Shown here: positions 7,075 through 13,794 of the stretch, piece by piece
Layout: every line of letters starts with the position of its first letter
How positions within the stretch are numbered: the first letter of the stretch is position 1
IMG/VR virus record: IMGVR_UViG_3300010157_002994
Location: 1 to 22,236 of that record
Source of the DNA: a virus
Length of the DNA stretch: 22,236 bases
Direction: 5' to 3' (one strand)
Position numbers and translations under genes: made by a program
Notes under the pieces: model-generated
The model's database searches: none
The model's input: the letters and a program-made list of their open reading frames with translations, nothing else
Told to the model about the DNA's origin: nothing

Positions 7075-7407
7075 TTATTTTTTATTATTAGGATTTAAAA
7101 AATCTTTTGCTTTTCCTTGCCTGATTTCATCTTTGAAGTTGCTTACGCAACTATGGCTATTGCCATCCAGTTTTTTAACAATTTCACAGAAGTCGCTTGC
7201 GCGCCTAAGGCCTTCTACTGCTTCCTCTTCCTTTTTGTTCTTGAAATCAATTATTTTTATGGCTTTGTTTAAATCAAACCCATCTTGAAAACACATAGGC
7301 ACTCCATAAAGTTTATTATCGTATTTTAAGTACCAACCAAACTGACCAAGGTTTAAATAAATCGGTTTTTCGAGGTAGCGACCAATATATGGTTTTAAAT
7401 TATTCAT
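7075..7407 (-). CDS. Topoisomerase-C-terminal-repeat-like small protein, 110 aa, carrying palindromic insertions
   Basis: Residues about 7-55 (YIGRYLEKPIYLNLGQFGWY, then LKYDNKLYGVP and FDLNKAIKIIDF) follow the pattern of the C-terminal repeat of type IA topoisomerases (lG-x-pI-x-GryGpYlk ... l-x-A-x-x-l). Stand-alone versions occur in algal viruses; function there is unknown, and DNA binding is the usual guess. Residues 66-73 (GLRRASDF) and 81-91 (DGNSHSCVSNF) are encoded by GC-rich hairpin DNA (7135-7213) related to an element in the right TIR, so the second half looks expanded by in-frame insertions. A TCTAA box lies 14 nt upstream of the start (7422-7426). Confidence 0.75.
   Translation of the reverse strand: MNNLKPYIGRYLEKPIYLNLGQFGWYLKYDNKLYGVPMCFQDGFDLNKAIKIIDFKNKKEEEAVEGLRRASDFCEIVKKLDGNSHSCVSNFKDEIRQGKAKDFLNPNNKK
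7135..7213. repeat. Palindromic element copies inside a coding gene
   Basis: Three units are seen. Positions 7189-7213 (gaagtcgcttgcgcgcctaa, then ggcct) match the right-TIR element 22089-22113 at 24 of 25 bases. Positions 7135-7148 (gaagttgcttacgc) are a diverged copy of the first 14 bases. Two adjacent hairpins stand at 7137-7152 (agttgc/gcaact, 4-nt loop) and 7153-7166 (atggc/gccat, 4-nt loop). GC content is far above the surroundings, and the reading frame of the host gene is kept. Confidence 0.7.
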
Positions 7408-7430
7408 AATATTATAATAACTTAGAAATA
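7408..7430 (-). promoter_or_regulatory. Late-type TCTAA promoter of the 110-aa gene
   Basis: The minus strand reads TTTCTAAGTTATTATAATAT up to the start codon; the box is at 7422-7426, 14 nt before ATG. Confidence 0.5.
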
Positions 7431-7474
7431 AATATTTTTAAATTAATTAAATTAAAAATTGGTTTAAAAATATT
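7431..7474 (-). terminator. Hairpin, candidate terminator of the 34-aa gene
   Basis: A perfect 12-bp stem (7431-7442 with 7463-7474, aatatttttaaa and its complement) with a 20-nt loop begins 8 nt after the stop of the small gene at 7483. Hairpins at transcript ends are the known 3' processing signal in mimivirus-type viruses and some of their satellites. AT-rich DNA makes chance stems more likely. Confidence 0.45.
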
Positions 7475-7482
7475 AAGATTTT

Positions 7483-7587
7483 TCATTTCTTTTTGTATGA
7501 TGATTTAGCTTGTTTCAGTGCTTGACTGTAGCTTATATTATGCTTTTTACTATATGCTTTTACATGGGCAATCCAGGCTGAAGCCAT
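7483..7587 (-). CDS. Micro-protein, 34 aa, basic
   Basis: The complete frame runs from ATG at 7587 to TGA at 7483. The product starts MASAWIAHVKAYSKKHNISY, then has SQALKQAKSSY and ends in KKK. I recognise the pattern 'W..hVK.Y.kkh.isY..Al..A...Ykkk' as one that recurs in small basic proteins of PLVs, virophages and algal giant viruses; no function is established to my knowledge. Its charge fits a DNA-condensing virion component. A clear TCTAA box (7600-7604) lies 12 nt before the start, divergent from the MCP promoter, and a strong hairpin follows the stop. These flanking signals make a real gene much more likely than a chance frame. Confidence 0.75.
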   Translation of the reverse strand: MASAWIAHVKAYSKKHNISYSQALKQAKSSYKKK

Positions 7588-7651
7588 TATTATTATAGCT
7601 TAGAAAATAAATTTAGTTTAATTTAATTTCTAAATTAAATTATATATAAAA
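7588..7651. promoter_or_regulatory. Divergent late promoters of the 34-aa gene and MCP
   Basis: The minus-strand box is TTTTCTAAGCTATAATAATA, directly before the 34-aa start. The plus-strand box is TCTAA at 7629-7633, 18 nt before the MCP start. The MCP box sits in the middle of a near-perfect palindrome, 7619-7642 (11-bp arms taatttaattt / aaattaaatta around ct). Confidence 0.6.
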
Positions 7652-9517
7652 ATGTCTGACGAATCTTCTTTTATAGCTCCTGCAGGGCTTTTAGAACGTG
7701 TACGTAATATAAATCAAATCTATAAACAAACTGTAAAATTATTACCAGTTCAACAAGGCGCCGTAGTCAATGGCAATAAAATAACGGTACAGTTTCCAGT
7801 AGATTCAGTTTTTGATTTACGATCTCTTTCATTTGATGCATATATTCAAACCTGTCATAATGGTAATCAATCAGCTAATGCAGCTAATAACTATGTTCAA
7901 ACCTACTATTTACCACGTAATGGTATAGCTTCTATGATTTCACAACTGGATATACGTATAAATGGTAGGTCCATTCAAAACATAGCGCAGTACTCATATG
8001 TATATAATGCAATTTCAGATTGGATTTATAATGGTTCAAATCTTCAAGACGATGTAGGCGCGTTAGCTGATCCAAGTTTAATGACCTATAGTAATAAAGG
8101 TAAAATATATACTCGTAGAGGTTACCCAGTATCATATTATGATAGTGCTAATGCAACTTCAGATGCTAATAATAAACAAGCAAGGTTATTAGATCGTTAT
8201 AGTTGCCGACGATTTTTAGGCTTCTTAGGTGAGTCATCGAGTTTTATCATAAATACAGCACTCCTAGGTGATCTTACCATTGAATTTACATTAGAGGGAA
8301 CAAATGTTTTAATGGCTGGTTGTACTGTACCTGATCAATGGCCAATAATTCCAAATGGAACTGCAACCATTTATACAACTTCAGGGGCACCTGCTGCTGG
8401 AAATAGTAATTTTATTAATTCTATGGACCCATTAAATGATATTGCTGGTGATGTAATTGCTGCAGCTGATACCGCTGGAACTGGTAATGCATTAAATACT
8501 AAATTAATAGATTTACAAAATTACATGAAATTAACTCGTGGGTTTACTGTTGGAGATACTGGTTGTGGTACTGCTGGAAATTGCGTAACGGGGACTGTTG
8601 GGCAAAATTATCAAACAGGAGCAGGGGCACTTGCTAATGCTGCTGCAATTGCTGCTGAAACAACTTCATTTACATTCAGTAACATAAATTTTACAATTAC
8701 TAGATATGAATTTGGAGACAGTAGTTATTATGATGCATTAAATAGAGCTTTAGATAGTGGGCACCAATTTAAAATATATTTTAAAAACTATCAAACATTT
8801 ACTGGAACTTCAACAATAGATAAAACACAAGCAATGAGGATTACCATTTCATCACAATCATTAAATTATCTGATTGGTACGTTCCAAGCGCCTAACCGCT
8901 CTACAATAACGCAACCAATTAACACATTAATATCAGCGCCACAATTTGGAGAAGCTGGTGTATATGCGGCTACATTTGATAATCAAGTTGATTCAGGTAT
9001 GCCAAGAACATTTAATAATGCTCTCTATTTCGTTCGTAATGGTTCTAAAATTAAATCATCTAAATGGAGTGTTGATCAACAAGATTTCCCAGCTCGCGAT
9101 TTATATGATGTATATAATGAAAATCTTCGCCATTGGGGAAAATTTGGAAAACCTGATACCATTTATAAAGGTATTCAAACAATATATCATTTCCAAGAAA
9201 CCTTTTACACTGATGTATTATCTCTGGAAATACCTGATCAATATAATGACGGTGTTTACACTGTAAGCGGGATAAACTGTAAGGGTGTCCCATTAAATAT
9301 AATCTATAACACAACCGGCGGCGATGACACCTCATATTATCAATATGTTGACACAACTGCAGCAGCAAATATTTATGGTGTAAACAAGAAAGGATTCAGT
9401 GCATTTAATTTATCTTTAGATACTGCCGCAACTTCAACATATACACCAGTAATTATAGCAAATTTCACTAGTTCTTTAGTATTATCAAAGGGCAGAAATG
9501 TAGAATATTATAATTAG
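7652..9517 (+). CDS. MCP: Major capsid protein, double jelly-roll, PLV type
   Basis: This 621-aa protein forms the pseudohexameric capsomer of the icosahedral shell. The layout fits PLV/virophage MCPs: a short N-terminal arm, a first strand pair (NGNKITVQFP, 40-49; FDLRSLSF, 54-61), then the typical 'isqLdirINGrsIqnI..Y.yvYNai.dw' block (94-125). A Gly/Ala/Thr-rich loop spans about 230-340 and is probably the surface tower. The second jelly roll follows, ending NFTSSLVLSKGRNVEYYN. Length is in the usual 500-650 range. The start is supported by the late promoter 18 nt upstream. A GIY-YIG gene follows immediately, framed by 19-bp direct repeats, the first of which overlaps the MCP stop codon. 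Confidence 0.92.
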   Translation: MSDESSFIAPAGLLERVRNINQIYKQTVKLLPVQQGAVVNGNKITVQFPVDSVFDLRSLSFDAYIQTCHNGNQSANAANNYVQTYYLPRNGIASMISQLDIRINGRSIQNIAQYSYVYNAISDWIYNGSNLQDDVGALADPSLMTYSNKGKIYTRRGYPVSYYDSANATSDANNKQARLLDRYSCRRFLGFLGESSSFIINTALLGDLTIEFTLEGTNVLMAGCTVPDQWPIIPNGTATIYTTSGAPAAGNSNFINSMDPLNDIAGDVIAAADTAGTGNALNTKLIDLQNYMKLTRGFTVGDTGCGTAGNCVTGTVGQNYQTGAGALANAAAIAAETTSFTFSNINFTITRYEFGDSSYYDALNRALDSGHQFKIYFKNYQTFTGTSTIDKTQAMRITISSQSLNYLIGTFQAPNRSTITQPINTLISAPQFGEAGVYAATFDNQVDSGMPRTFNNALYFVRNGSKIKSSKWSVDQQDFPARDLYDVYNENLRHWGKFGKPDTIYKGIQTIYHFQETFYTDVLSLEIPDQYNDGVYTVSGINCKGVPLNIIYNTTGGDDTSYYQYVDTTAAANIYGVNKKGFSAFNLSLDTAATSTYTPVIIANFTSSLVLSKGRNVEYYN

Positions 9518-9534
9518 ACATTTAAGACAATTTA
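9516..9534 (+). repeat. 19-bp direct repeat, left copy
   Basis: agacatttaagacaattta, identical to 10129-10147. It overlaps the last two bases of the MCP stop codon. The pair frames the GIY-YIG gene. Confidence 0.85.
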
Positions 9535-9537
9535 GAC

Positions 9538-9559
9538 TTAAAAGAATATTACTATTATA
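9538..9559 (+). promoter_or_regulatory. Early-like promoter of the inserted GIY-YIG gene
   Basis: TTAAAAGAATATTACTATTA is close to the replicase-type box (TTAAAGAAATATTTATAGTA). It differs in class from the TCTAA promoters of the neighbouring virion genes, so the gene seems to have brought its own control region. Confidence 0.45.
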
Positions 9560-9574
9560 AATAATAATAATAAT

Positions 9575-10138
9575 ATGACTTATAGTAATGGAAAAATATA
9601 TAAAATATCAAATGATTATAATAATGAAATTTATGTTGGTTCAACATGTGATACAATTGTAAAAAGATTCAGTTGTCATAAACTAGAAGCAAGAAAAGAA
9701 CACAATAAACACAAACCTTTATATAAATTAATCAATGAAATTGGATTTGATAGATTTAGAATTGAATTGATAGAAGATTATCCATGTGAAGACAAATATC
9801 AATTGAGGCAACGTGAAGGACATTTTATAAGAGAATTTGGAACTATGAATATGAAAATAGATGGAAGAACTAGAAAGGAATATCAAGAGATATGGTATGA
9901 AAAAAATAAAGAGACAGAAAAAGAAAAGAGAAAAGAGAAATATTATGAAAATATTGAAAAAGAGCAAGAAAATAATAAAAAATATAGAGAAAAAAATAAA
10001 GATGTTTTAAATGAAAAGAAAAGAGAAAAAGTATATTGTGCAGCATGTGATTGTTGGTTTAATAAATGTGGACAAGCTAGACACAACAATAGATTAAAGC
10101 ATATTGAAGCTACTAAAACTACAAGCCAAGACATTTAA
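9575..10138 (+). CDS. GIY-YIG endonuclease with C2H2-like zinc finger, 187 aa; probable mobile insertion
   Basis: The N-terminal GIY-YIG domain has KIYKI (7-11), YVGST (20-24), Arg31 (KRFSCHK) and Glu81 (RQREGHF). A long charged coiled-coil linker (Lys/Glu-rich, 100-150) and a clear C2H2-type finger (C155, C158, H170, H176) follow. It is a paralogue of the gene at 5398-5967. It stands between the MCP and a virion-type gene, is framed by identical 19-bp direct repeats (9516-9534, 10129-10147; the second contains its own stop codon), and has an early-like promoter unlike its neighbours. Together these suggest insertion as a unit of about 610 bp, with target duplication or recombination between repeats. 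Confidence 0.9.
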   Translation: MTYSNGKIYKISNDYNNEIYVGSTCDTIVKRFSCHKLEARKEHNKHKPLYKLINEIGFDRFRIELIEDYPCEDKYQLRQREGHFIREFGTMNMKIDGRTRKEYQEIWYEKNKETEKEKRKEKYYENIEKEQENNKKYREKNKDVLNEKKREKVYCAACDCWFNKCGQARHNNRLKHIEATKTTSQDI

Positions 10139-10147
10139 GACAATTTA
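10129..10147 (+). repeat. 19-bp direct repeat, right copy
   Basis: agacatttaagacaattta, identical to 9516-9534. The stop codon of the nuclease (10136-10138) lies inside it. Confidence 0.85.
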
Positions 10148-10154
10148 AATTATC

Positions 10155-10188
10155 ATAGATATAATTTTTATAAAATTATTATATCTAT
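10155..10188 (+). terminator. Hairpin, candidate terminator
   Basis: An 11-bp perfect stem (10155-10165 atagatataat with 10178-10188) and a 12-nt loop follow the nuclease stop by 16 nt. If the nuclease is an insertion, this was originally the MCP 3' hairpin. The right arm overlaps the likely promoter (TATCTATCTTAG) of the gene at 10203. Confidence 0.5.
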
Positions 10189-10202
10189 CTTAGTATATAT
10201 AT

Positions 10203-10556
10203 ATGAATCCAGATTACATTAAAAATAGTGTAGCTACAAAGCAGTTAAATAAATTTTCATATCGTCCATATCCTACAAATGAAGAATCATATTTTAATTT
10301 AAAAAATTTAAATTATCATAAAACATGGGATAAAGTTTTTAAACCAAATGATTTAAATAAACCTTTAAAAAAAGTTTATCATTGGTCATTACCTTTTGAT
10401 CATGGTATGTATAATGAATATTTCCCTCATTTAAATACATACTCAACTCATAATTATATACCTGTGACTAATCCAGTTAATAAATTATTCCCAAATTGTG
10501 GTACTATGTCTAGTATTATGAAACGACGAGAACAAGGTACAGAGATAATAAGATGA
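10203..10556 (+). CDS. Hypothetical protein, 117 aa, in the virion module
   Basis: I do not recognise the family. The protein is rich in Asn, Tyr, Pro and His, with no membrane segment or enzyme motif (FSYRPYPTNEESYF near the start; HWSLPFDHGMYNEYFPHLN in the middle; NKLFPNCGTMSSIMKRRE near the end). It looks like an extended structural or scaffold peptide. The position downstream of the MCP, with a TCTAT/TCTTA-like sequence about 10-15 nt before the start, suggests a late virion protein. One Cys only. Frame continuity and the tight placement between a hairpin and the next promoter support a real gene. Confidence 0.7.
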   Translation: MNPDYIKNSVATKQLNKFSYRPYPTNEESYFNLKNLNYHKTWDKVFKPNDLNKPLKKVYHWSLPFDHGMYNEYFPHLNTYSTHNYIPVTNPVNKLFPNCGTMSSIMKRREQGTEIIR

Positions 10557-10570
10557 TTTTTTGATAATTT

Positions 10571-10597
10571 TTTTCTAATGTTATGTATATATATCTA
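10571..10597 (+). promoter_or_regulatory. Late-type TCTAA promoter; decides the downstream start
   Basis: TTTTTTCTAATG holds TCTAA at 10574-10578. The first ATG (10583) is only 4 nt beyond it, the second (10598) 19 nt beyond, which fits the 10-19 nt spacing of the other late genes. Confidence 0.5.
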
Positions 10598-11161
10598 ATG
10601 AAATCTAAAAAAAATATTATAGAAATTTCTGAAAAAGAAATTGTTGAGGAGAAAGTTGAAGAGAATCTAGTTGAGGCACCTGAAACTCAAGAATTAAAAC
10701 AAAAGCCCAAAAGAGTTTTAACACAATCACAGTTAGAAGCACTTGCAAAAGCCAGAGAGAAAGCAAAAATAAGAAAACAGGAACTAGCTGAATTAAATGC
10801 AAAATCAAAAGGTTTAAAAGAAGAAAAATTAAAACTAGATGCCAAAGAATATGACAGAATACAAAAGGAAAAAGAAGTATTAGATGAAACCGTAAAAAAA
10901 ATAGAAGTATCATCCGCGCCTCAGGCGAGGCAGCTTGATCAAGAACCTAAAACAAAAAAGAAAGTAAAAAAGATAATCTATGAATCAGAAAATACAGATG
11001 AGGATGTAGAAGAAGAAGTAATAATAAAGAAAAAGAGAGAACCAAAACAACGTTCATATTCTGAATTAGCTGATATGAGTGTTGAACAGCAAATTAAAAA
11101 TAAACTACAACAAGAAAAAATAACGTGTTTCTTCAACCAATTGACAGGCAAAAAATATTAA
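10598..11161 (+). CDS. Charged coiled-coil protein, 187 aa, with a palindromic-element insertion
   Basis: This is a Lys/Glu-rich protein, largely coiled coil (LTQSQLEALAKAREKAKIRK onward for about 60 residues), then a basic-acidic low-complexity part (KKKVKKIIYESENTDEDVEE) and a compact C-terminus (SYSELADMSVEQQIKNKLQQ ... FFNQLTGKKY). 'L...QLEALAKAREKA' segments occur in many algal-virus and PLV proteins of unknown role. I chose the second ATG because of the TCTAA spacing; starting at 10583 would add MYIYL. Residues about 105-113 (SSAPQARQL) are encoded by a GC-rich palindrome (10904-10931). The gene shares TTAA with the convergent gene at 11158, both stops overlapping. Confidence 0.75.
   Translation: MKSKKNIIEISEKEIVEEKVEENLVEAPETQELKQKPKRVLTQSQLEALAKAREKAKIRKQELAELNAKSKGLKEEKLKLDAKEYDRIQKEKEVLDETVKKIEVSSAPQARQLDQEPKTKKKVKKIIYESENTDEDVEEEVIIKKKREPKQRSYSELADMSVEQQIKNKLQQEKITCFFNQLTGKKY
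10904..10931. repeat. Palindromic element copy inside a coding gene
   Basis: A GC-rich island in AT-rich coding DNA contains cgcctcaggcg (10917-10927, perfect arms around one base) and cgcgcct, both shared with the right-TIR element family (GCCTNAGGC motif). It also begins with gaagt like the other copies. It is more diverged than the copy at 7189-7213. Confidence 0.5.
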
Positions 11162-12108
11162 CGAATCAATTTTTGATATATTGTACCAATCATTAAATAT
11201 ATTTGTAATATGTAATTTTTAATTTCAAGTAAAGGAACTAAAAATACATTATCCCTCGTTTTTTTGGTAAATTGTAGAATCATGTTATATTCTGGAAAAT
11301 TTGGAATTAATACATTGAATTGATCCTTAATTTCTAGTTTAAAATGATTAATATTTGTTTTACAATTATCTAATCTAAAATAAAATGAGTTTCCAGCATC
11401 AATATTATTATATGATAGGCATGAATTAAAAGGTTTATCTACTGCCATCGAGAATATGATATTATTATTGTCAACTTCTGATGAATTATGATTATCGTAA
11501 TTTTCATCATTCAAATATAAATCACCTGACACATGGACGAAAAAATTAGTTATTGATATTACATTAATAGGTTGATCTGAATATGTGGCTACATTATATA
11601 CAAATTCAATATTTTTGTTTCTTGATGTTCTTGAATAACCTAATAATGAATCACAATTGATTATATTTAAATATATATTTGATATATATATTCCATTGTA
11701 TAAAGTAGTAGTATCTATTGTTCTAGTGAATAGGAATTTATTTTTTAATTTATCATAAGTAACAGTAACTAAACCATTTAATAGTATTTGTAAATAATTT
11801 AATACGTCCAATACTGTAAGATTACCATATGGGATTGTTCCTTTAATGGTTTGATTGTTTCCGCTAGTTGGTTTTAATATAATTGAAAAATCAGTATTAT
11901 AACCTGTTTGAACTTGATAAAAATTATTGAATGTATTAAATTGTACGACATTCATGAAAAATATTTCATTGGTGTCTGCTGTGACTAATGTGTTAGCTAG
12001 GGTCATTTCAAATGATGATGGACTATCGCCCAATGTTCTATTTACGCTGTTTAGATATAAATTAATTCTAGCTGGAAGGCTTGATAATTCAACATCCACA
12101 TAAGACAT
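11158..12108 (-). CDS. Candidate minor capsid/virion protein, 316 aa
   Basis: The pattern at the start, 'LPARINLYLNSVNRTLGDSP..FEMTL', then 'EIFFMNVVQFNTFNNFY' and 'IPYGNLTVLDVLNYLQILLN' (about residues 93-112) followed by 'VTYDKLKNKFLF', matches a type of beta-rich virion protein found beside the MCP in PLVs and algal giant viruses (short peptide-like strands, then a 'G.yt..dl...Ln' helix, then 'vtyd...kf.f'). 'DSLLGYSRT' fits the 'lLGf' part of that group. No membrane segment or enzyme motif. Penton base or another minor capsid role is likely but not proven. A TCTAA box is 14 nt before the start, in the loop of a 13-bp hairpin. Confidence 0.8.
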   Translation of the reverse strand: MSYVDVELSSLPARINLYLNSVNRTLGDSPSSFEMTLANTLVTADTNEIFFMNVVQFNTFNNFYQVQTGYNTDFSIILKPTSGNNQTIKGTIPYGNLTVLDVLNYLQILLNGLVTVTYDKLKNKFLFTRTIDTTTLYNGIYISNIYLNIINCDSLLGYSRTSRNKNIEFVYNVATYSDQPINVISITNFFVHVSGDLYLNDENYDNHNSSEVDNNNIIFSMAVDKPFNSCLSYNNIDAGNSFYFRLDNCKTNINHFKLEIKDQFNVLIPNFPEYNMILQFTKKTRDNVFLVPLLEIKNYILQIYLMIGTIYQKLIR

Positions 12109-12146
12109 ATTATTATTATAGTTTAGATATAATTATAATAATAATA
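12108..12146 (-). terminator. Hairpin with late promoter box in its loop
   Basis: A 13-bp stem (tattattattata at 12108-12120 with 12134-12146) and a 13-nt loop that contains TCTAA (minus strand, 12123-12127). It separates the stop of the gene at 12153 from the start of the next one, so it could serve as terminator of one and promoter of the other. Confidence 0.45.
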
Positions 12147-12152
12147 ATTTAT

Positions 12153-13763
12153 TTATCGTCTGAAAGGTTGTTTATTATATACTCTTTGAATTTGGAAATC
12201 TTCTTTAGTATATTCTGGTGCAAGATTATTATCTTGTGTGTTATTTAAATCTGGTTCTGCAATTACAATTTTTATTATTAAATCATTTAATTGTGCTGCT
12301 GTATATACTGTACCCCCATTTGCTGCTGTCAAAACTGTATCTAATTCAAATTCAATATAACCACGATTTAAAAAATTTGGTGGTACTGGTAAACGTGAAT
12401 ATTCAGTATTAGATAAGAAATAATTTGTGGCTGTGTTTCCTCCTTCACATGTAAATAATATTGGGTTGCCTGTTGTGCCTTGTGTACTATCATAAACAGT
12501 TATATTTTGTGCTCCAATTACACGCAAATTTTTATAACATGTTGATATTCCAGTTAATGCTGGCATCCTAATAAACTCTAAAAATATTACTGCTCCATTA
12601 GCTATTTTAATCGATTGAAATTCTTGACTCAAATCAAATCTTAATCTTTTAATATTTTGATATGGAGAATAACCGCCCACTGTTACAGAAATAGGGTTTA
12701 ATGTAGCTAATGAAGTAGGTAAACCACTGCCTAAAACTGAAACTGTAGGTGTACCAACAAAATTATTATTTGTGGCTGGAACTGCTATTGTGTTTATTTG
12801 TCCATTGTTTAATGTGCATGTTGTTGTAGTGTATCCACTTGCTCCTGATAATACAATTGTAGGTGCTACAGAAAAACAACCTACATAACCACCATTTGTT
12901 ATATTAAAACTGGCTATGCTTGTATTACCTCCATTCATTGTAGCTGTTATATTTATTATACCACCTCCATTATATGATATTGTTGGTTGTGATTGAAATG
13001 TTCCAAGTGTATTACCATAAAAAAGAACACTATTTATTTGTGTGTACATAGTAGCAGTTAATTTAAAAGAACCACCATCATAAACATAAACAGTTGGGGC
13101 AGTTGTATATGCTGTGTTTGTAGGTAATGCAATTGTATAAATTAAATTTACTTGCGCTACTGTTTGTAATGTACATGTTGTTAATTGGGTTATACCTCCT
13201 CCTCCAGTTATTAATATTGATGGTGGAGTTACAAAATTACCACCTGCTGTTATTGTAAATCCTGTCAAAACACCTCCTGTTACATTTGCAGTAATATTAA
13301 TTACACCTCCACCATTCCAATATATTAATGGTGTACTTGTGTAACCTGCACCTACATTTGTTAAAGTTGTTGTGGTTACAATTCCACCAACTTGTGCACA
13401 TGTTGCAGTTGCTATAGTAGTAGGAGCACCACCACCATAAAAAATTAAATTTGGGTTACCTGTAAAATTTGCCCCACCATTAATTATATTTAAACTTGCT
13501 ACTGGTGCATTAACTACATTATTTGATAATGCGCTTGTTAAAGCTGCTAAATTTGTATTCGTGGCATTTGATAAATAAACATTTGGAGCCGTTGAAAATC
13601 CAACAGTACCAAAATTAGAAAAATTTAAAGCAGTTGCCCCACCTCCTGTTGTTGTTTGTTGATATCTGTCATACCCTTGATAAATTGAGTTTGCATCATT
13701 TAAATTTTTATCATGTCGACCGAATAAGGTCATCCGAATGACATCTCTATATTTATTAACCAT
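12153..13763 (-). CDS. Candidate minor capsid/vertex protein with Gly-rich repeat insertion, 536 aa
   Basis: A short N-terminal part (MVNKYRDVIRMTLFGRHDKN) is followed by about 300 residues of degenerate repeats (roughly residues 45-350) of the form 'i.nGGa.ft..P.i...GGG....ATat...G.i......n.G.gYt..P', a Gly/Thr-rich beta repeat known from phage and giant-virus fibre and surface proteins. The C-terminal ~180 residues (from about IKRLRFDLSQEFQSIKIANG to IKIVIAEPD) read as a compact beta domain, probably a jelly roll. This fits a vertex or minor capsid protein carrying a protruding spike. The last residues (TKEDFQIQRVYNKQPFRR) are basic. The upstream box is CCTAA rather than TCTAA (13777-13781), 13 nt before the start. 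Confidence 0.8.
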   Translation of the reverse strand: MVNKYRDVIRMTLFGRHDKNLNDANSIYQGYDRYQQTTTGGGATALNFSNFGTVGFSTAPNVYLSNATNTNLAALTSALSNNVVNAPVASLNIINGGANFTGNPNLIFYGGGAPTTIATATCAQVGGIVTTTTLTNVGAGYTSTPLIYWNGGGVINITANVTGGVLTGFTITAGGNFVTPPSILITGGGGITQLTTCTLQTVAQVNLIYTIALPTNTAYTTAPTVYVYDGGSFKLTATMYTQINSVLFYGNTLGTFQSQPTISYNGGGIINITATMNGGNTSIASFNITNGGYVGCFSVAPTIVLSGASGYTTTTCTLNNGQINTIAVPATNNNFVGTPTVSVLGSGLPTSLATLNPISVTVGGYSPYQNIKRLRFDLSQEFQSIKIANGAVIFLEFIRMPALTGISTCYKNLRVIGAQNITVYDSTQGTTGNPILFTCEGGNTATNYFLSNTEYSRLPVPPNFLNRGYIEFELDTVLTAANGGTVYTAAQLNDLIIKIVIAEPDLNNTQDNNLAPEYTKEDFQIQRVYNKQPFRR

Positions 13764-13785
13764 AATATATAATACTTTAGGAAAA
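13764..13785 (-). promoter_or_regulatory. Variant late promoter (TCCTAA)
   Basis: The minus strand reads TTTTTTCCTAAAGTATTATA before the start at 13763. It matches the late boxes except for one extra C. Confidence 0.4.
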
Positions 13786-13794
13786 AATTAAACT

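Noticed and set aside
8051-8070. A stretch of the MCP gene (taggcgcgttagc) resembling the palindrome core
   Set aside because: Only 12 of 13 bases match, there is no hairpin, and the local composition is like the rest of the MCP; probably chance.
10583-10597. Upstream ATG for the coiled-coil gene (adds MYIYL)
   Set aside because: It lies only 4 nt after the TCTAA box, whereas all other late genes have 10-19 nt; the ATG at 10598 fits.
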